Part shown: one piece after another, positions 38,422 to 49,502 of the stretch
Numbering within the stretch: position 1 is the first letter of the stretch
Layout: each line of letters begins with the position of its first letter
Assembly: GCA_035222895.1 (NCBI GenBank)
Contig: JAVYIG010007505.1
Location: forward strand, 1-64,000
Source of the DNA: Strongylocentrotus droebachiensis
Taxonomy: Eukaryota; Echinodermata; Echinoidea; Camarodonta; Strongylocentrotidae
Direction of reading: 5' to 3'
Length of the DNA stretch: 64,000 bases
Notes under the pieces: model-generated
Seen by the model: the letters and a program-made list of their open reading frames with translations, nothing else
The model's database searches: none
Told to the model about the DNA's origin: nothing
Program-made: the position numbers and the translations under genes

Positions 38422-39480
38422 TTACGGAGACTGCTGGACTTTTTCGTTACCATTGCTGAGACGAGTTTCTCGATATATACGGGGACCGGTCGGAACGTTG
38501 GACGCTTCCAGACTCGTATTTTGCGTAGATCCGGCCTTCTCATATCCCTTTTTTGACTTACAGACATTAAAGAAAAGGAAAACATACGGGTTCGTGGCGC
38601 TGTTGCATGAGGCAAAGATGGCGAAGATTCCGTAGATTACCATATTAAAGTTCTCAATATTGACGAAGACGCGTATGAGCTGCATACTGAAAAAGGGTAC
38701 GTTGCACAGGACGTATGCGGTGATGATGACCATGGTCATCTTAAGCGTCCTCCACCTCGACGTCCGCTGCCACTTCGACTTGTTTTTGAACAGGGAAGAA
38801 CCGCCTCCGAGCCAAAGGCGGAGGAGAATACGAAGGTAGGTGTAACAAATGATGAAAAAGGGAATGAGAAACGCAACTAAGGAAACGTAGGTCACGTAGA
38901 GTTTTATGTGCCATTTTGGCAGCTTTTGAAAACCGGTCATGCAGAATGGCGTTCCGCTCTTAATACGATCTTTCCTGAACACGGCCAGCTGGGGTAAAGA
39001 ACAGATGAGAGCTGCCAGCCAGGATATGCCGATGACCCAAAGCTCGGGTAGGGGTTTCTTCAGAGCTCTGATGACCGAATGGTAACGGTCAATGGCGATA
39101 CCTACAACCATGTTGCTACTGGCCATCAGTGCTAGGCTCTCATAGAGCCGAAAAAGTCTACACGCCGCATCGCTCGAATTCCACACCCTGCCTTCCAACT
39201 CCTGAATAAGCTCGATGAGGATGACGAAGAGAACTAGAACATCGGTGGTCGTCAACGATGTCATGTAAACTTGAATTCGGTTACGTTCTTTGCGATGTTG
39301 GTAGAGCCATACGTAGACGAGCAGGTTTCCTACCAGTCCGATGGCGAACACGATGGAAAGAGCTGCGATACGCGACTTGCTGTCATAGGCAGGGCCAGGC
39401 TTATCATGACCGTCAGTTGTGTTAATTAGCTCTGTCGGAGAGTCTATGTCATTCATGGTGGTTGTATAATGGGTCTCCAT
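38422..39480 (-). CDS. Class A G protein-coupled receptor, peptide-receptor type
   Basis: This single-exon frame of 352 codons encodes a complete seven-helix receptor, probably for a neuropeptide, acting at the cell surface through G proteins. Landmarks: two N-glycosylation sites (N20, N101); GN in helix 1 (G51, N52); D80 in helix 2; C107 paired with C180 in the second extracellular loop; DRYHSV at 131-136 ending helix 3; W154 in helix 4; P207 in helix 5; P262 in helix 6; and NSATNPYVF (293-301) in helix 7. The wording of helices 3 and 7 most resembles the vasopressin/oxytocin, GnRH and CCAP receptor group. Two positions are unusual. The helix-6 CWxP switch reads CNVP, so the Trp is Asn, and the NPxxY Tyr is Phe. 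ATG at 39478-39480 is the first in frame after an upstream stop (TGA at 39493-39495). M9 is an alternative start. The 50-residue tail lacks a clear palmitoylation cluster beyond C307. The ligand is unknown. Confidence 0.93.
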   Translation of the reverse strand: METHYTTTMNDIDSPTELINTTDGHDKPGPAYDSKSRIAALSIVFAIGLVGNLLVYVWLYQHRKERNRIQVYMTSLTTTDVLVLFVILIELIQELEGRVWNSSDAACRLFRLYESLALMASSNMVVGIAIDRYHSVIRALKKPLPELWVIGISWLAALICSLPQLAVFRKDRIKSGTPFCMTGFQKLPKWHIKLYVTYVSLVAFLIPFFIICYTYLRILLRLWLGGGSSLFKNKSKWQRTSRWRTLKMTMVIITAYVLCNVPFFSMQLIRVFVNIENFNMVIYGIFAIFASCNSATNPYVFLFFNVCKSKKGYEKAGSTQNTSLEASNVPTGPRIYRETRLSNGNEKVQQSP

Positions 39481-39944
39481 CTGCCTTAGATATCAGCTAC
39501 AAACGCAGCTTGTAACAACGTGTCAATACATGCTATGGTGATGTCGACAATACATGTCTAAATATATAAACTCAGTTTTCTCCAAAGCAAACAAATGTAT
39601 GTCTGGATTTGTCAGTTGACTTCATAAAATCGAAGATCGTTCCTTAAATTTTCCTGCTGGAAAATGCTGCAAAATAGTTCATTACAGGCACAAAATTCCT
39701 TGTTTTTCACAGATTACAATATTACAGTTAGTAAAATGAATAGTAACGTGTCATTTTTTCCTCGTCCGCGATTCCTTGATTTCCAAATATAAGCCACAGA
39801 GCGTTTTGCGAAAAACGCGTAACTTAAGAGCCATGAGAAACTTTAAAGAGAGATGCTACTTTCGGCACAACTAGAGAGTAGCAAACCAGATGCGCTCGTC
39901 ACGAATCTCTCGATCAAATTAATTCCACCAAGATGACTTGACCA

Positions 39945-39953
39945 CTTTATATA
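39945..39953 (-). promoter_or_regulatory. TATA box candidate for the GPCR gene
   Basis: On the minus strand this reads TATATAAAG, about 465 bases upstream of the GPCR ATG. It would place a start site near 39920 and give a 5' leader of about 440 bases unless an intron intervenes. The CRE and CCAAT motifs lie upstream in the expected order. Confidence 0.4.
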
Positions 39954-40116
39954 TGCGAGTTCATTCCACCACCAAATCGTGCCACAGCGCGCCCAGCCAC
40001 ACATACGAGAAGCACTATGACTTGTCTACGGCGGACACCAATAAGCCAGGCAGGCTGCTCGAGAGAGAGACGCAGAAAGCTATCAGGGGTGACTGCATGC
40101 AAGAAAGAAATCAACG

Positions 40117-40124
40117 TGACGTCA
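40117..40124 (-). promoter_or_regulatory. CRE palindrome (TGACGTCA)
   Basis: A full CREB/ATF consensus palindrome set in GTGACGTCAC, about 165 bases upstream of the TATA candidate. It would allow cAMP-responsive expression of the receptor gene. The same octamer also occurs in a MITE family of this window (about 23432 and 52002), but I see no MITE ends around this one. Confidence 0.4.
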
Positions 40125-40142
40125 CACATGATCTTGGTCCTC

Positions 40143-40147
40143 ATTGG
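40143..40147 (-). promoter_or_regulatory. CCAAT box candidate
   Basis: On the minus strand this reads CCAAT (ACCAATGAGG), about 20 bases upstream of the CRE. The order CCAAT, CRE, TATA on one strand supports a promoter reading toward the GPCR gene. Confidence 0.35.
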
Positions 40148-40289
40148 TCGATTGTCCTGTCTCGGTGACTCCCTTTCGACCAGTTATCACATCGGAGAGT
40201 CTGGCGCTTCGCTACAAATCACTGTCCATTTCAATAGCACCTCGCTAACAGCAAAACATGAACGGTGTTCTGTGTATTAGAGGCTCATG

Positions 40290-41830
40290 CATGTCTTTCT
40301 GATGTGTTTATTTGTCAGCTCGTTCACATCTTGGTGAAGGGAAAGACAAAATCTTAGAAAGAAAAAGGGTATTGTGATGGCGAATTGCAAACTCACGCTA
40401 TAAATAAAACACAGTCTCAGTCTGTTTTCCAAGCAGAATTTGCACTTTCACCGCAGTCAAGTCGGGGGAGTTAGGAGAGCAATCGACCAGCTGGACAGAG
40501 CGATATCACGCAACCTTTTACCAAGAAACGATGTGCCATTAACGTATTCGTCAACATTCAAAGAACACATTTTTTTCCCTGCGAATCACCAATTTGTCTA
40601 AGTATCTTATTTTCGTCCGCTCCTTGTTGAGCCAAAAATATCTACAACCTAGTTAAATATAATTAACTGTAGGGAGAAGTGGATTCTGTTTTCCATCAAG
40701 CTGTAGTTTTAATAATAGACTGGCTATCTATAATAATGGATACAATCAATCACGCTTTTCATAGTATGCCAATGATGGGGTTAAACCTTTTGATGTAGTC
40801 ATTTTTAGATCAGTCAACAACTACACAAATAACGTGATTTCCCATACAAAGTGATTTTTTTTTCTTGTAAAGATGTTATATAGATCTCTTTAACAAAAGA
40901 TGGTGGGAATATTATAAATAAAGCGACACTCAAAATGGAAATGGTGAAACGAAAGTTATCTACACATATAACGTTTACGTTGTTTTGAGAACTCTACATG
41001 CACCCGTGGGTGAAATAATGATATACACAATCACTTGACAATCGAATTTGTAAAGAAAATTATCCTCATTTGCTCCCGTTTCACAAAACATTAATGATAT
41101 GTGTTTAGTTACCATAACCATAACATAAAGCCTTAAAGAAATCAATGAATAATTCCCCTACTTTTGAAATAGGACACACAGACATTAATCAAATGATCAA
41201 CATTATTGATACAGAAAATACAAGGATTGCAAAATATATATTTTCTTGACCTAGATGTCCCTTCTCTGAAACACACAACTAGTTGCATTCATGAAGGTGA
41301 TTTATATGTCTCTTCTCTTACATGCATTATTACGACATAGATTGATGTAAGCAATATTACAAAGAGGAAGTCCAAATGAAAAGCATGTACAAGAATGCTA
41401 ATTCTTGCAGCAATCGAAACTTGTTTGCAGCAGTATCAGTACCTAAATATAAGTAATTCATTAGTAGTTAAATAGGGCTGCAACTCATTCTAGTTTAATA
41501 ATATATACATATATATGCTATGATTATATGATTAAAATTAGGCCCATATGTTGAATGTCGCAGAAAGAATATTGTTTGTGTATTTCTATCAGTTTTGATT
41601 GATTTTATTGGTGCATACGTATACCAAAAGTGACGCTGACCGTTTCAACATTTTAAGACATGTAGGCTCCTTAAAATTATTTTTTCCACTCATAATCACC
41701 ATGTAAAAATTCATGTTGAGAGCCACAGGATTTTTTTAGAAATGAGAATTAATTTAACTCAAGTTCTCAGTGTGAATGTTCATATCAAATTACCACGCTT
41801 TAAAGTGTACGCGAAATAAGCATTGCAATG
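40290..41830. other. AT-rich non-coding DNA
   Basis: This is the stretch upstream of the GPCR promoter candidate. No gene, repeat array or transposon end is recognised. Confidence 0.45.
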
Positions 41831-41833
41831 GTG

Positions 41834-42440
41834 CATCTAACAGGTGGGCTTTCGTGGCGCCTTTAACGGATGAACTTTGCCTAAACGCTTTGTACGTGGT
41901 TATTGGTGGCGCCTAAACAAGTGATCCTAGTTGCGTAATGACCCAGTTGTTCTTTGATTGAGTTTTAAAGTGTATGTCTGTCATAGTGTTCTAAGCAGGT
42001 GATATTAATGGTGCCAAAACAAGAGGACTTGGTTACACCTTATATAGATATTAGGGACTTTTAGATTTGTGTGGACTGATACGTGTGACGTCCATTCGAG
42101 GCAGTGCATTAAGAGGACGTCGACCGTAGCAATCCACATTGTCTTCGTGCGAATCTAAAAGTCCCTAATTACTGTTGGTACAGGCGATGTTTGGTAGTGC
42201 GTCAAGCATGATAACTTTTTGTGTGGCGCCTTAGGTAAGAGGGCTCTTATGGCGTCTTACGCAGGTGGACTTATTCGGGCTGGTTTCCTCGTGGTTACGT
42301 AAAGGTTGATATCTGGTAAAGGTTCGGATTAAAGGTGATCTCGATAAATGATAAATTAAACATTTTGATATTAGGTGGCACCGTAGACACTTTGACTGTG
42401 GTCTTAAACAGTAACTTGGACTCCAGTGGCGGATTTAACA
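41834..42440 (+). repeat. Decayed minisatellite (TGGCGCCTTAAACAGGTGGACTT)
   Basis: A phrase of the form TGGCGCC, TTA or TAA, then (C/G)A(G/A)GTGGACTT recurs in the same orientation near 41855, 41908, 42010, 42224, 42250 and 42378, with partial copies at 41834 and 42425. Spacing is irregular (about 26 to 210 bases) and the copies are diverged, so this looks like an old array. A MITE (42052-42167) has inserted in it. It has no coding capacity. Confidence 0.5.
42052..42167. mobile_element. TA-flanked MITE, family C copy 2
   Basis: A short copy of about 116 bases. Its ends are TAGGGACTTTTAGATTTG and, in reverse complement, TAGGGACTTTTAGATTCG. The core keeps the GTGACGTCC and AGGACGTC pieces seen in copy 1. 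TA at both edges fits a Tc1/mariner-type target site. Confidence 0.8.
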
Positions 42441-42514
42441 TTTGGATTGCTATAACACCTTTATAGATAAACAAACGGTAGTTTGAGGGACCTTCAGCAA
42501 ATGGACGCAGGTGG

Positions 42515-44768
42515 TCATTAATTTTTCCATTCTTTGCTATTATATTGTTTTCAGCTATCTCCAATCTAGATGGCATTGTTTATTTTCTGCTCGCATTCAA
42601 ATTCATTAGATCTTCATCATCATTATCAACACGGAGCACCCACTTTTCATCCAGGAAGCATTATTAAAGGAGCAAAAGGAAATTAAAGTTCAAAATATGA
42701 TAATTTGATTAGGTTTGTATGACTGCTGCCTGACATGTTCTTGTCTACATACGTGTATTATGTTGCCCATATTTTTTTATGTAACATTAAAAGTAACAAT
42801 AATGAAATTATGATCTTTTGCCTCATGTCAAGACACTTCAAGAAATTTGATTAAAAGCATATATGACTGCAAACGAAATTACATTAACTATTTATTATAA
42901 CTGGAGGTGCTAGAAGAGGGTGAAAATGAATTCTGATTAGTATGCCAACCCGTTAACGGTCATATTGATTTCACCGGCCAAATCAATTTTCCTTCAAAAG
43001 GGCTCCCTTTACCATATTTATCTCAAAATGTGGGTTCACTAATGGCGAGCATCTTTCTAATAACTAGGTCAGACATGTGCCATCTCACAAGGTGCTATAA
43101 TTGGACACCTACTGCGACGTCACTTTTAATTGCAAATTTTCTCAACTCTTGTATCTCTTCTTTCTTTCATTTTTGTAGGGGGAGGGGGGAGGGGACCAAC
43201 ATACATAAAACTTTAAATTGGGCCATGGTGGTTTTATCTTTTTTTTATATCGGCTCGCGAGGTATCTGTGTTAATGTCAGATTTCTATGGTCTGGTTTCA
43301 TCGCAGAATCTTTATTTCACTTTCTTTTTATCTCTTTGGGCGATTCACCAAATCCGTGTTCCGTTATTTAAGCTCTTGCATATAGATGCATCAGAGTAGG
43401 TCGGGTAATTTATTTTGTTTTTATATTTCTTTTCATTATGTACACCTCCTTAGGCTTTACTATGTAAATGAAATGGTTTAAATCTGTGCGGATTTATCTG
43501 CAAATCTCGCTCAGACTTTAACAATCCTTTGGACGATAAGATCGCCAAGAGGATATAATATGCGGTAGAGCATCCTTATATAACCGACATGTGGCCCAGT
43601 TTCTTAAGCTGTGAATTCGTTATATACTTGCTGGAACAAGAAGTGATGTTGGCATCTTAGGACGATAACATGTGAAAAACCCTAAATACTGGGCAAACAA
43701 ACTAATAAAAAAAAATTGTCAAGGATTCTCTTTCAACACGGAATCATAAAGTGATGGGAAAAAAAATAATCACAGAGCTTGGTACTGACCTCCCCAAATA
43801 TTTATAATTTTGTTTTAATTGAAGGTACTTATTTCGCTTATTAAGATAATGTTAAGCTATGATGATCATTATGTTGAGGATGGAAAGTAAATTATCATGG
43901 AATTAAACAAATCTCACACTTACTTAAAAACCACACGTTTATTATTTCAGCTAAGCAATCTATATTCTATATATATATTCTGATTATCGTTGAATAGTGA
44001 GCAAAGAAAGAAATAGCATCCAAATAATAATAGTAGTTAAGACTATTGAACACTTGATACGTGTGTGCAATATACATGTCTGCTTTTTAATGAACGTGAT
44101 GACGAGCTAGTTTTCCCTTAATATGTGGATGATAATATTAATTGTTTCTTCTTAAAACCCTTTATTTGCCAGCATTGCCAGCAATTCGAAATCATAACAA
44201 ATACTTTCTCTCTGAATGCATCTAGTAAAGATCGGTTTGTATATTATCCTTCCATATTGTATTAAAGACATGGATCATAAAATTGTGAACAATGCTAATT
44301 GTGACGTCCTCTATTCGTCTGTTTATTCCGTCAGCTGACAAAGCCTGTCAAGAGTTTGTCTGTACTTCAACATCGTTGTTAATCCCCATGTGTGCTCCCG
44401 CTAGGCAAAGAAGTCTTGTGAAATACGATATTACCAGATCAGTGATCTGTATTTTGTTGTAATGCCGTCTCTAGTTTCTCCTTACGCAAGGAAGAATACA
44501 TGTAAATCCAGCTCCTTTGACATGACAACTGTAAAACTGGATTAGAGATTAAATGGAGCAAAGATGCAATAGTCTGATTAAATCAGGTCGGCCGTAGGGC
44601 AAATTGCGACCCAGTGAAGAATATCAGTTAGAGACGGAAGACACCCCTACAAACATGCCAATCTTTTTTCGCTCCTTCCACCTATCCCTCCCCCCCCCCA
44701 CCCTCCTCCCCTGTTCAAAAGCAGATCGAGATTTTAGGAAAGAGGGCATAATGATAACAATACTATAT
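42515..44768. other. AT-rich non-coding DNA before the LTR element
   Basis: The 113-aa plus frame at 43030-43371 is hydrophobic but has no recognisable motif. Nothing else is supported. Confidence 0.4.
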
Positions 44769-44951
44769 TGTTACGAATATGCAAATTAGATGATTTATGA
44801 ATATGCTAATTTTGCAGGGGTTGCTCGAGTTGAGAATAATAAACGAAGAATCGGATCAAAAGGTAACCAAATCGTCTCGATTTCCTTTATGAATTAATAT
44901 AATAATAAGTTATGGTTAGGGCCAATGCGAGCTGATTGCCTCAACCTAACA
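44769..44951 (+). repeat. 5' LTR
   Basis: 183 bases, beginning TGTTACGAATATGC and ending CTCAACCTAACA. It carries a poly(A)-type AATAAA at 44838-44843. By eye it is identical to the 3' LTR. Confidence 0.93.
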
Positions 44952-44954
44952 GAT

Positions 44955-44972
44955 TGGGGGCTTGTCTCAAGA
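44955..44972 (+). other. Primer binding site candidate (tRNA-Pro-like)
   Basis: It starts 3 bases after the 5' LTR and reads TGGGGGCTTGTC. This matches 11 of the first 12 bases of the primer site complementary to tRNA-Pro (TGGGGGCTCGTC), including the TGG that pairs with the tRNA CCA end. The match fades beyond that. Confidence 0.45.
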
Positions 44973-45794
44973 GCTAGATATAGTAACATTTGCTGTTTTG
45001 TTGCTTTTCCGATCCGAAATGCGTATCGTTTGGAGTTCGCCTCTTGTCCCATTTATGGGTTTTGGTGTGGTTTTCGCACACATTTAATGACTGTGGAATG
45101 CTGTAGTCACGGTAGTGTAGCGTCCATAATAGGGTTAAGCCTACACAGTTTGATTTTGTTTTGTACTGCTCGAGTCTTGTCTGGGGTATATGCCCCTTAG
45201 ATGTAGTCTCATTGGTATGAAATTCACTGCACATCTGCTGCGGTTGTCTGGTATTCTGGTCCTGGTTTTGCTTGTTCTTGCATGCCATGGCAGTCGTTGA
45301 AGGAGTTAGTCGGATTGACTTTTAACTTTGCCTCGGCTTCGTTTCTACTTCTAGGGTAATGGCCTAGATTAGTTGTTTGCATGCAATCTAGTTTGCTACA
45401 CATCTGATGTAGTGTGGGACTGTGGGTACTGGACTTTTTGGAAATTATTCCATGTTTCACGTGTGTTTGTGTGATATTTTAGATTTATACGTGTAAGTGT
45501 AAGAGTTGATGAAATCTAACAAAAATTGACTTGAGTTGTGGAGGTGGAGTTTCAATATAACCCTCTGCTGCATGGCTATATGTATATTAATTTCACAGAA
45601 TTGGTGATAGTTTGATGCTTAATCAATTTTGTTTTGCTTAGTCGGTTGGTCAATTTTTGTTGTTTCATCTGTTGTTGGATTATACTCTGTGTTGATTTAT
45701 ATTCAACATTTTTTTTTGATTTTTTTTTCCAGTCGTCAGGATAATTGACCTACTTTGTTAGACTTGTGTAATGTGCACAGACTAGATCTATCCA

Positions 45795-46930
45795 ATGGCT
45801 GACTTTGATATTGAAAAGTTTTTGAGTCAGGATTTGACCATTGGCCGGTTACGTCAGCTACGAAAGGTTGATTTAACAGCTGTAGGAACAAAGCTATCGG
45901 TAAATCTAATTGGTCACAAAAGCAAGGCAGAAATAGTTGATGCAATTACAGCCCATGCAGGACTGAGCGCTGCGACGGCTGCGGCCCGAGCGGACACGCC
46001 TACAGCTAATGATAATGGTGGTACTAATAACCAAGATAAAGCTACCAGTGACGAGGTTGACCTTGATTTAGCTAAGATTGAGCTAGAGGAGAGAAGAGAT
46101 AGAATAAAGGCTGCTGAGCATGAGAGAGCAATGGAACGAGATGCTGCTGAGCATGAGAGAGAAATGGAACGAAAGAGGTTGGAATTTGAAATGATACGCC
46201 ATAATGACGTAACTTCTCAGGGCAGTCAGTCTGGTGAGAGAGACAAGAGGTAAATGGAAGCTGGGTTCTCTGCTAGGGTTAAGCTTGTTCCGAGATATGA
46301 TGAAAATGAGTTAGATTCATTCTTTCTTATGTTTGAGAGGGTTGCCAAGAAAATGGAGTGGCCGGAAAATGAATGGGCATTGCTCATCCAACAAGTGATT
46401 TCTGGTAAAGCTCAGTCGGTTGTTTCTGCACTGAGTTATGAGCAGGCATTTGATTATTGGACAATGAAGGATGCTATTCTTCATTCATTTGAGTTGATTC
46501 CAGAAGCCTACCGTCAGAGGTTTCGCATCTCAGGAGAGAAACTGGAGAGACTTGTGTAGAGTTTGCTTGGAAAAAAGAAGTTTCCTTCGACCAGTGGATC
46601 AGATCTTTGAAAATAGATGCCACATATGATTCTCTTAGAGAGATTATGCTCATTGATGAGCTTAAAAGATGTATGTCTCAAGAGGTTAGGACATATGTCA
46701 ATGATAATGTAGTTAGTGATGTGAGAAAGGCTGCCATGTTGGCAGATGGGTACGAATTGACACATAAAGGGAGTAGTTCACCACTTACTAGGCGTAGGAA
46801 TCAATCTAGGTCACCTACGACTCAGAGAAAGTCAGGTAACACCGGCACTAATCAGCGTAGTGGTTTTGGAACTGAAGGCAGACTTCTCTGTGCCTACTGT
46901 AAGAAAGAGGGCCACCTTAAGACGCAATGT
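45795..46930 (+). mobile_element. gag region with SCAN-like capsid and CCHC knuckle
   Basis: The parts in order are as follows. First comes an N-terminal SAP-like segment (DIEKFLSQDLTIGRLRQL). Next is a charged coiled coil rich in ERERE-type heptads. A SCAN-like capsid segment near 46.26-46.75 kb follows, with MFERVAKKMEWPENEWAL and EAYRQRFR. A basic linker comes next, then one zinc knuckle CAYCKKEGHLKTQC (CX2CX4HX4C) near 46889-46930. SCAN domains of vertebrate zinc-finger proteins derive from such gag capsids. The region would package RNA in a virus-like particle. It is treated here as a fossil. Confidence 0.8.
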
Positions 46931-47109
46931 CCAAGGCTAAAAGTAAAAGAAAACAATCTTGAACAAGAAATTACACAGCCTAGTGGCTTTGTGCGCATAG
47001 CAGCAGTCGACATGCAAAAACGTGTAATGAATGATCACAATGAAACAAAAAGAAGTGATCAAGTAAGAGATGTTGGACATGATGAGGAGATTGATGAAGG
47101 ATTTCTAGA

Positions 47110-48165
47110 TTTTGTTTCTTATGGCACGGTTAGGTTCAGTGTTGATGATAAGGAGTTGCCTATCACGATTTTAAGGGATAGTGGTTCTATGAAGTCTCTG
47201 CTTATTGCTGATGCGTCGTCCTTGGACACAGAGAATTTCACAGGCAAGAAAGTTTTGATTCAAGATGTGAATGATGGCTTCAAACCGGTTCCATTATATA
47301 ACATCGAGCTTAGCAGTGGATTAGTATCTGGACCAGTGACTGTTGGCATTGTTACTAAGTTGCCTATGAGAGGAATCTCAATGTTGCTCGGCAATGATTT
47401 ATCCGGAGGTAAGGTGTTCCCATCACCCGTTGTGTGTGACATTCCTGAGGTGAATTTTGAGGCAGAGAAATTGGAAAGTGAAGTTCCTGGTTTTTCCCCT
47501 TCGTGTGAAGTTATTGGAGCCCAGGCTATGAAAAAGAAAGAAGATGACAATGATGGTGACGTCAATTTAGGTGACACTTTTTCCAGAACGTTGGAGGAGG
47601 GCCAAGATGACCAGAGTCATGCTACGACTATCTTCAGTCAGCCTACCTTGATTGAGGCTCAGAAAGCAGCAGAGGACTTGAAGAAGTTGTGTGATGTTGC
47701 TCTACCAGCAGGAGAAGCTGAAAAAGTGTCGCAGTGTTATTCCACAAAATGTGGTGTGCTGATGTCAAAACCAGTGCTGGACGCTCCAAACTTCCAGAAG
47801 CCTTTTCGGCTTGCCGCTGACGCCAGTGATGTAGGAGTTGATGCTGTTCTCCTACAGATGGATGACATGGGTCTCCTGGAACCCATTAGCTACTTTTCCA
47901 AGAACCCCACCAGCGAAGATGTTCTACTATAGAGGAGTGCCTTGGTCTCGTCTTGCCAGTTCAGCGCTTCGACGGGTACCTGAGCAACTCTTCAGAGGTG
48001 ACTGTATTCACAGATCATAATCCATTGACTCTTCTTGAGCGCTTCAGAAATGAAAACCAGAGACTGTGTCAGCGGAGCATGATCTCCAGCCTTATGGACT
48101 GAAAGTGACTCATATCAAAGGAAAGGACAATATAATCGCAGATACACTTTCCAGAGCTTAAGCAA
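47110..48165 (+). mobile_element. pol remains: protease and RNase H
   Basis: The aspartic protease part carries the active-site triad DSG (about 47177-47185) and a downstream GNDL flap-side motif. The RNase H part starts near 47.79 kb with ADASDVGVDAVL, typical of Ty3/Gypsy RNase H (first catalytic Asp). It continues with FTDHNPLT- and HIKGKDN-type wording up to about 48.16 kb. No YxDD polymerase box or integrase DDE core is recognised in the element. Confidence 0.8.
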
Positions 48166-48169
48166 GCCT

Positions 48170-49490
48170 ACTGAACATTTGACAAATTGTGAAGAAACTA
48201 GAACTTTAATATTTTGTCTTTATTCGTCATAAGGAATCTACACATGATTTATTGCTTTGTATCTGTACATGTACTTAAATGCTGTGAACTGATGGATCAG
48301 ACAGTTCATTAGTTTTGAACAGTGATGTGAATGATCATGTATGAACATTTCACCTATTTACAGGGAGACGCCGGTATGGACAGTGGACTATATTCTGTGG
48401 AGAATGTGCACCATAATGTCATTGTTTCCTTATCTGTGCCTACATGTATAATGATTTCATGTCTTTTCTTGATTCTGTTTGTTCGTTATTAGAATAGTTT
48501 TCTTTTGATAAAAAGGGAATAGTTATTGTTAATAATAATACCCAGCATTGTTAGCTATGCAATGCAAAGGCTTAATGCATTTATCATTTCATAACAACAT
48601 CAAAAAATTACAGGTGTAAAACAAATTGAAAGCAAAACAAAGGTGTAGCATCACAACTTGCGTAATGTTGTTACACAGATTTCAAAGATTATTGACTGCC
48701 AGTATTGCATATGTATGTGCTTGTTATTTAACTTGATAAGTCTTGCTTATATTTGTTTGTATTTAAACAAGTTTCAATTTATAGCTTGCAGCAGTAACTC
48801 AACAGATTATGTTTTTCATGCAATATGTACACGAAATATGTACATGTGTGTACCCTTATTCTTGCATTTCATGTCAGAAATATTTTAAATCGAGCTGTGC
48901 ACAGTTATGTGGATCATTATAACATATTGCTTCTGTTGACGCACATATTTAATGAGACACTGCATTCCGACATAGTAATGAGGTGTCGTCATAGCAACGC
49001 GTCATGTGACTACGTTGTACGCGTTCATTATATGAATATGCAATCATTTGTTATGCGAATTGTGTTTTGCGCATGTTGAATATCGGCGCCTTTGCTGAAT
49101 ATTCAGTGTTTCATTTATCGCGCATGCTCATTACGCTCATATATTCATATATTCATTATGTGTGATGTGTACAGATGTGTTCCGACCATTACAGTTTGTG
49201 GTTCTTTACAAAACACAGGCATTGTGTTTGATTATTGTCCTGGTACTTACTTACAGGTTTCAGGAAGAGATCATATAATGTTGATCTATCAAAGTTGTTT
49301 TCCTTTTTCTGCAGTTTGTGTTTTGTTATTGAATGTTGGAATGAAAGGACTAATCAGTCTGTCTTCGATATTAGAAAGATGATCTTCATGCTAGCTTTTA
49401 AATACTTTTTGTGTGGTTAATTTATCACCTTTAGATCTTACGATTATTGTTCAGAAGAAAGTTCTAACTACTGATAGAAACTTTCTTTTA
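48170..49490 (+). other. Long non-coding 3' part of the LTR element
   Basis: About 1.3 kb lie between RNase H and the polypurine tract. It is AT-rich with only short frames. I see no envelope-like signal peptide plus transmembrane arrangement that I would trust. The length is unusual for the family. It may hold signals for transfer or packaging, or may simply be acquired sequence. Confidence 0.5.
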
Positions 49491-49502
49491 TGGGGGGAGA
49501 TA
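49491..49502 (+). other. Polypurine tract
   Basis: TGGGGGGAGA lies directly before the 3' LTR, the expected place for plus-strand priming. Confidence 0.65.

Noticed and set aside
48658-49420. Envelope gene in the 3' part of the LTR element
   Set aside because: The short hydrophobic frames there overlap one another and show no signal peptide, cleavage site and anchor arrangement.
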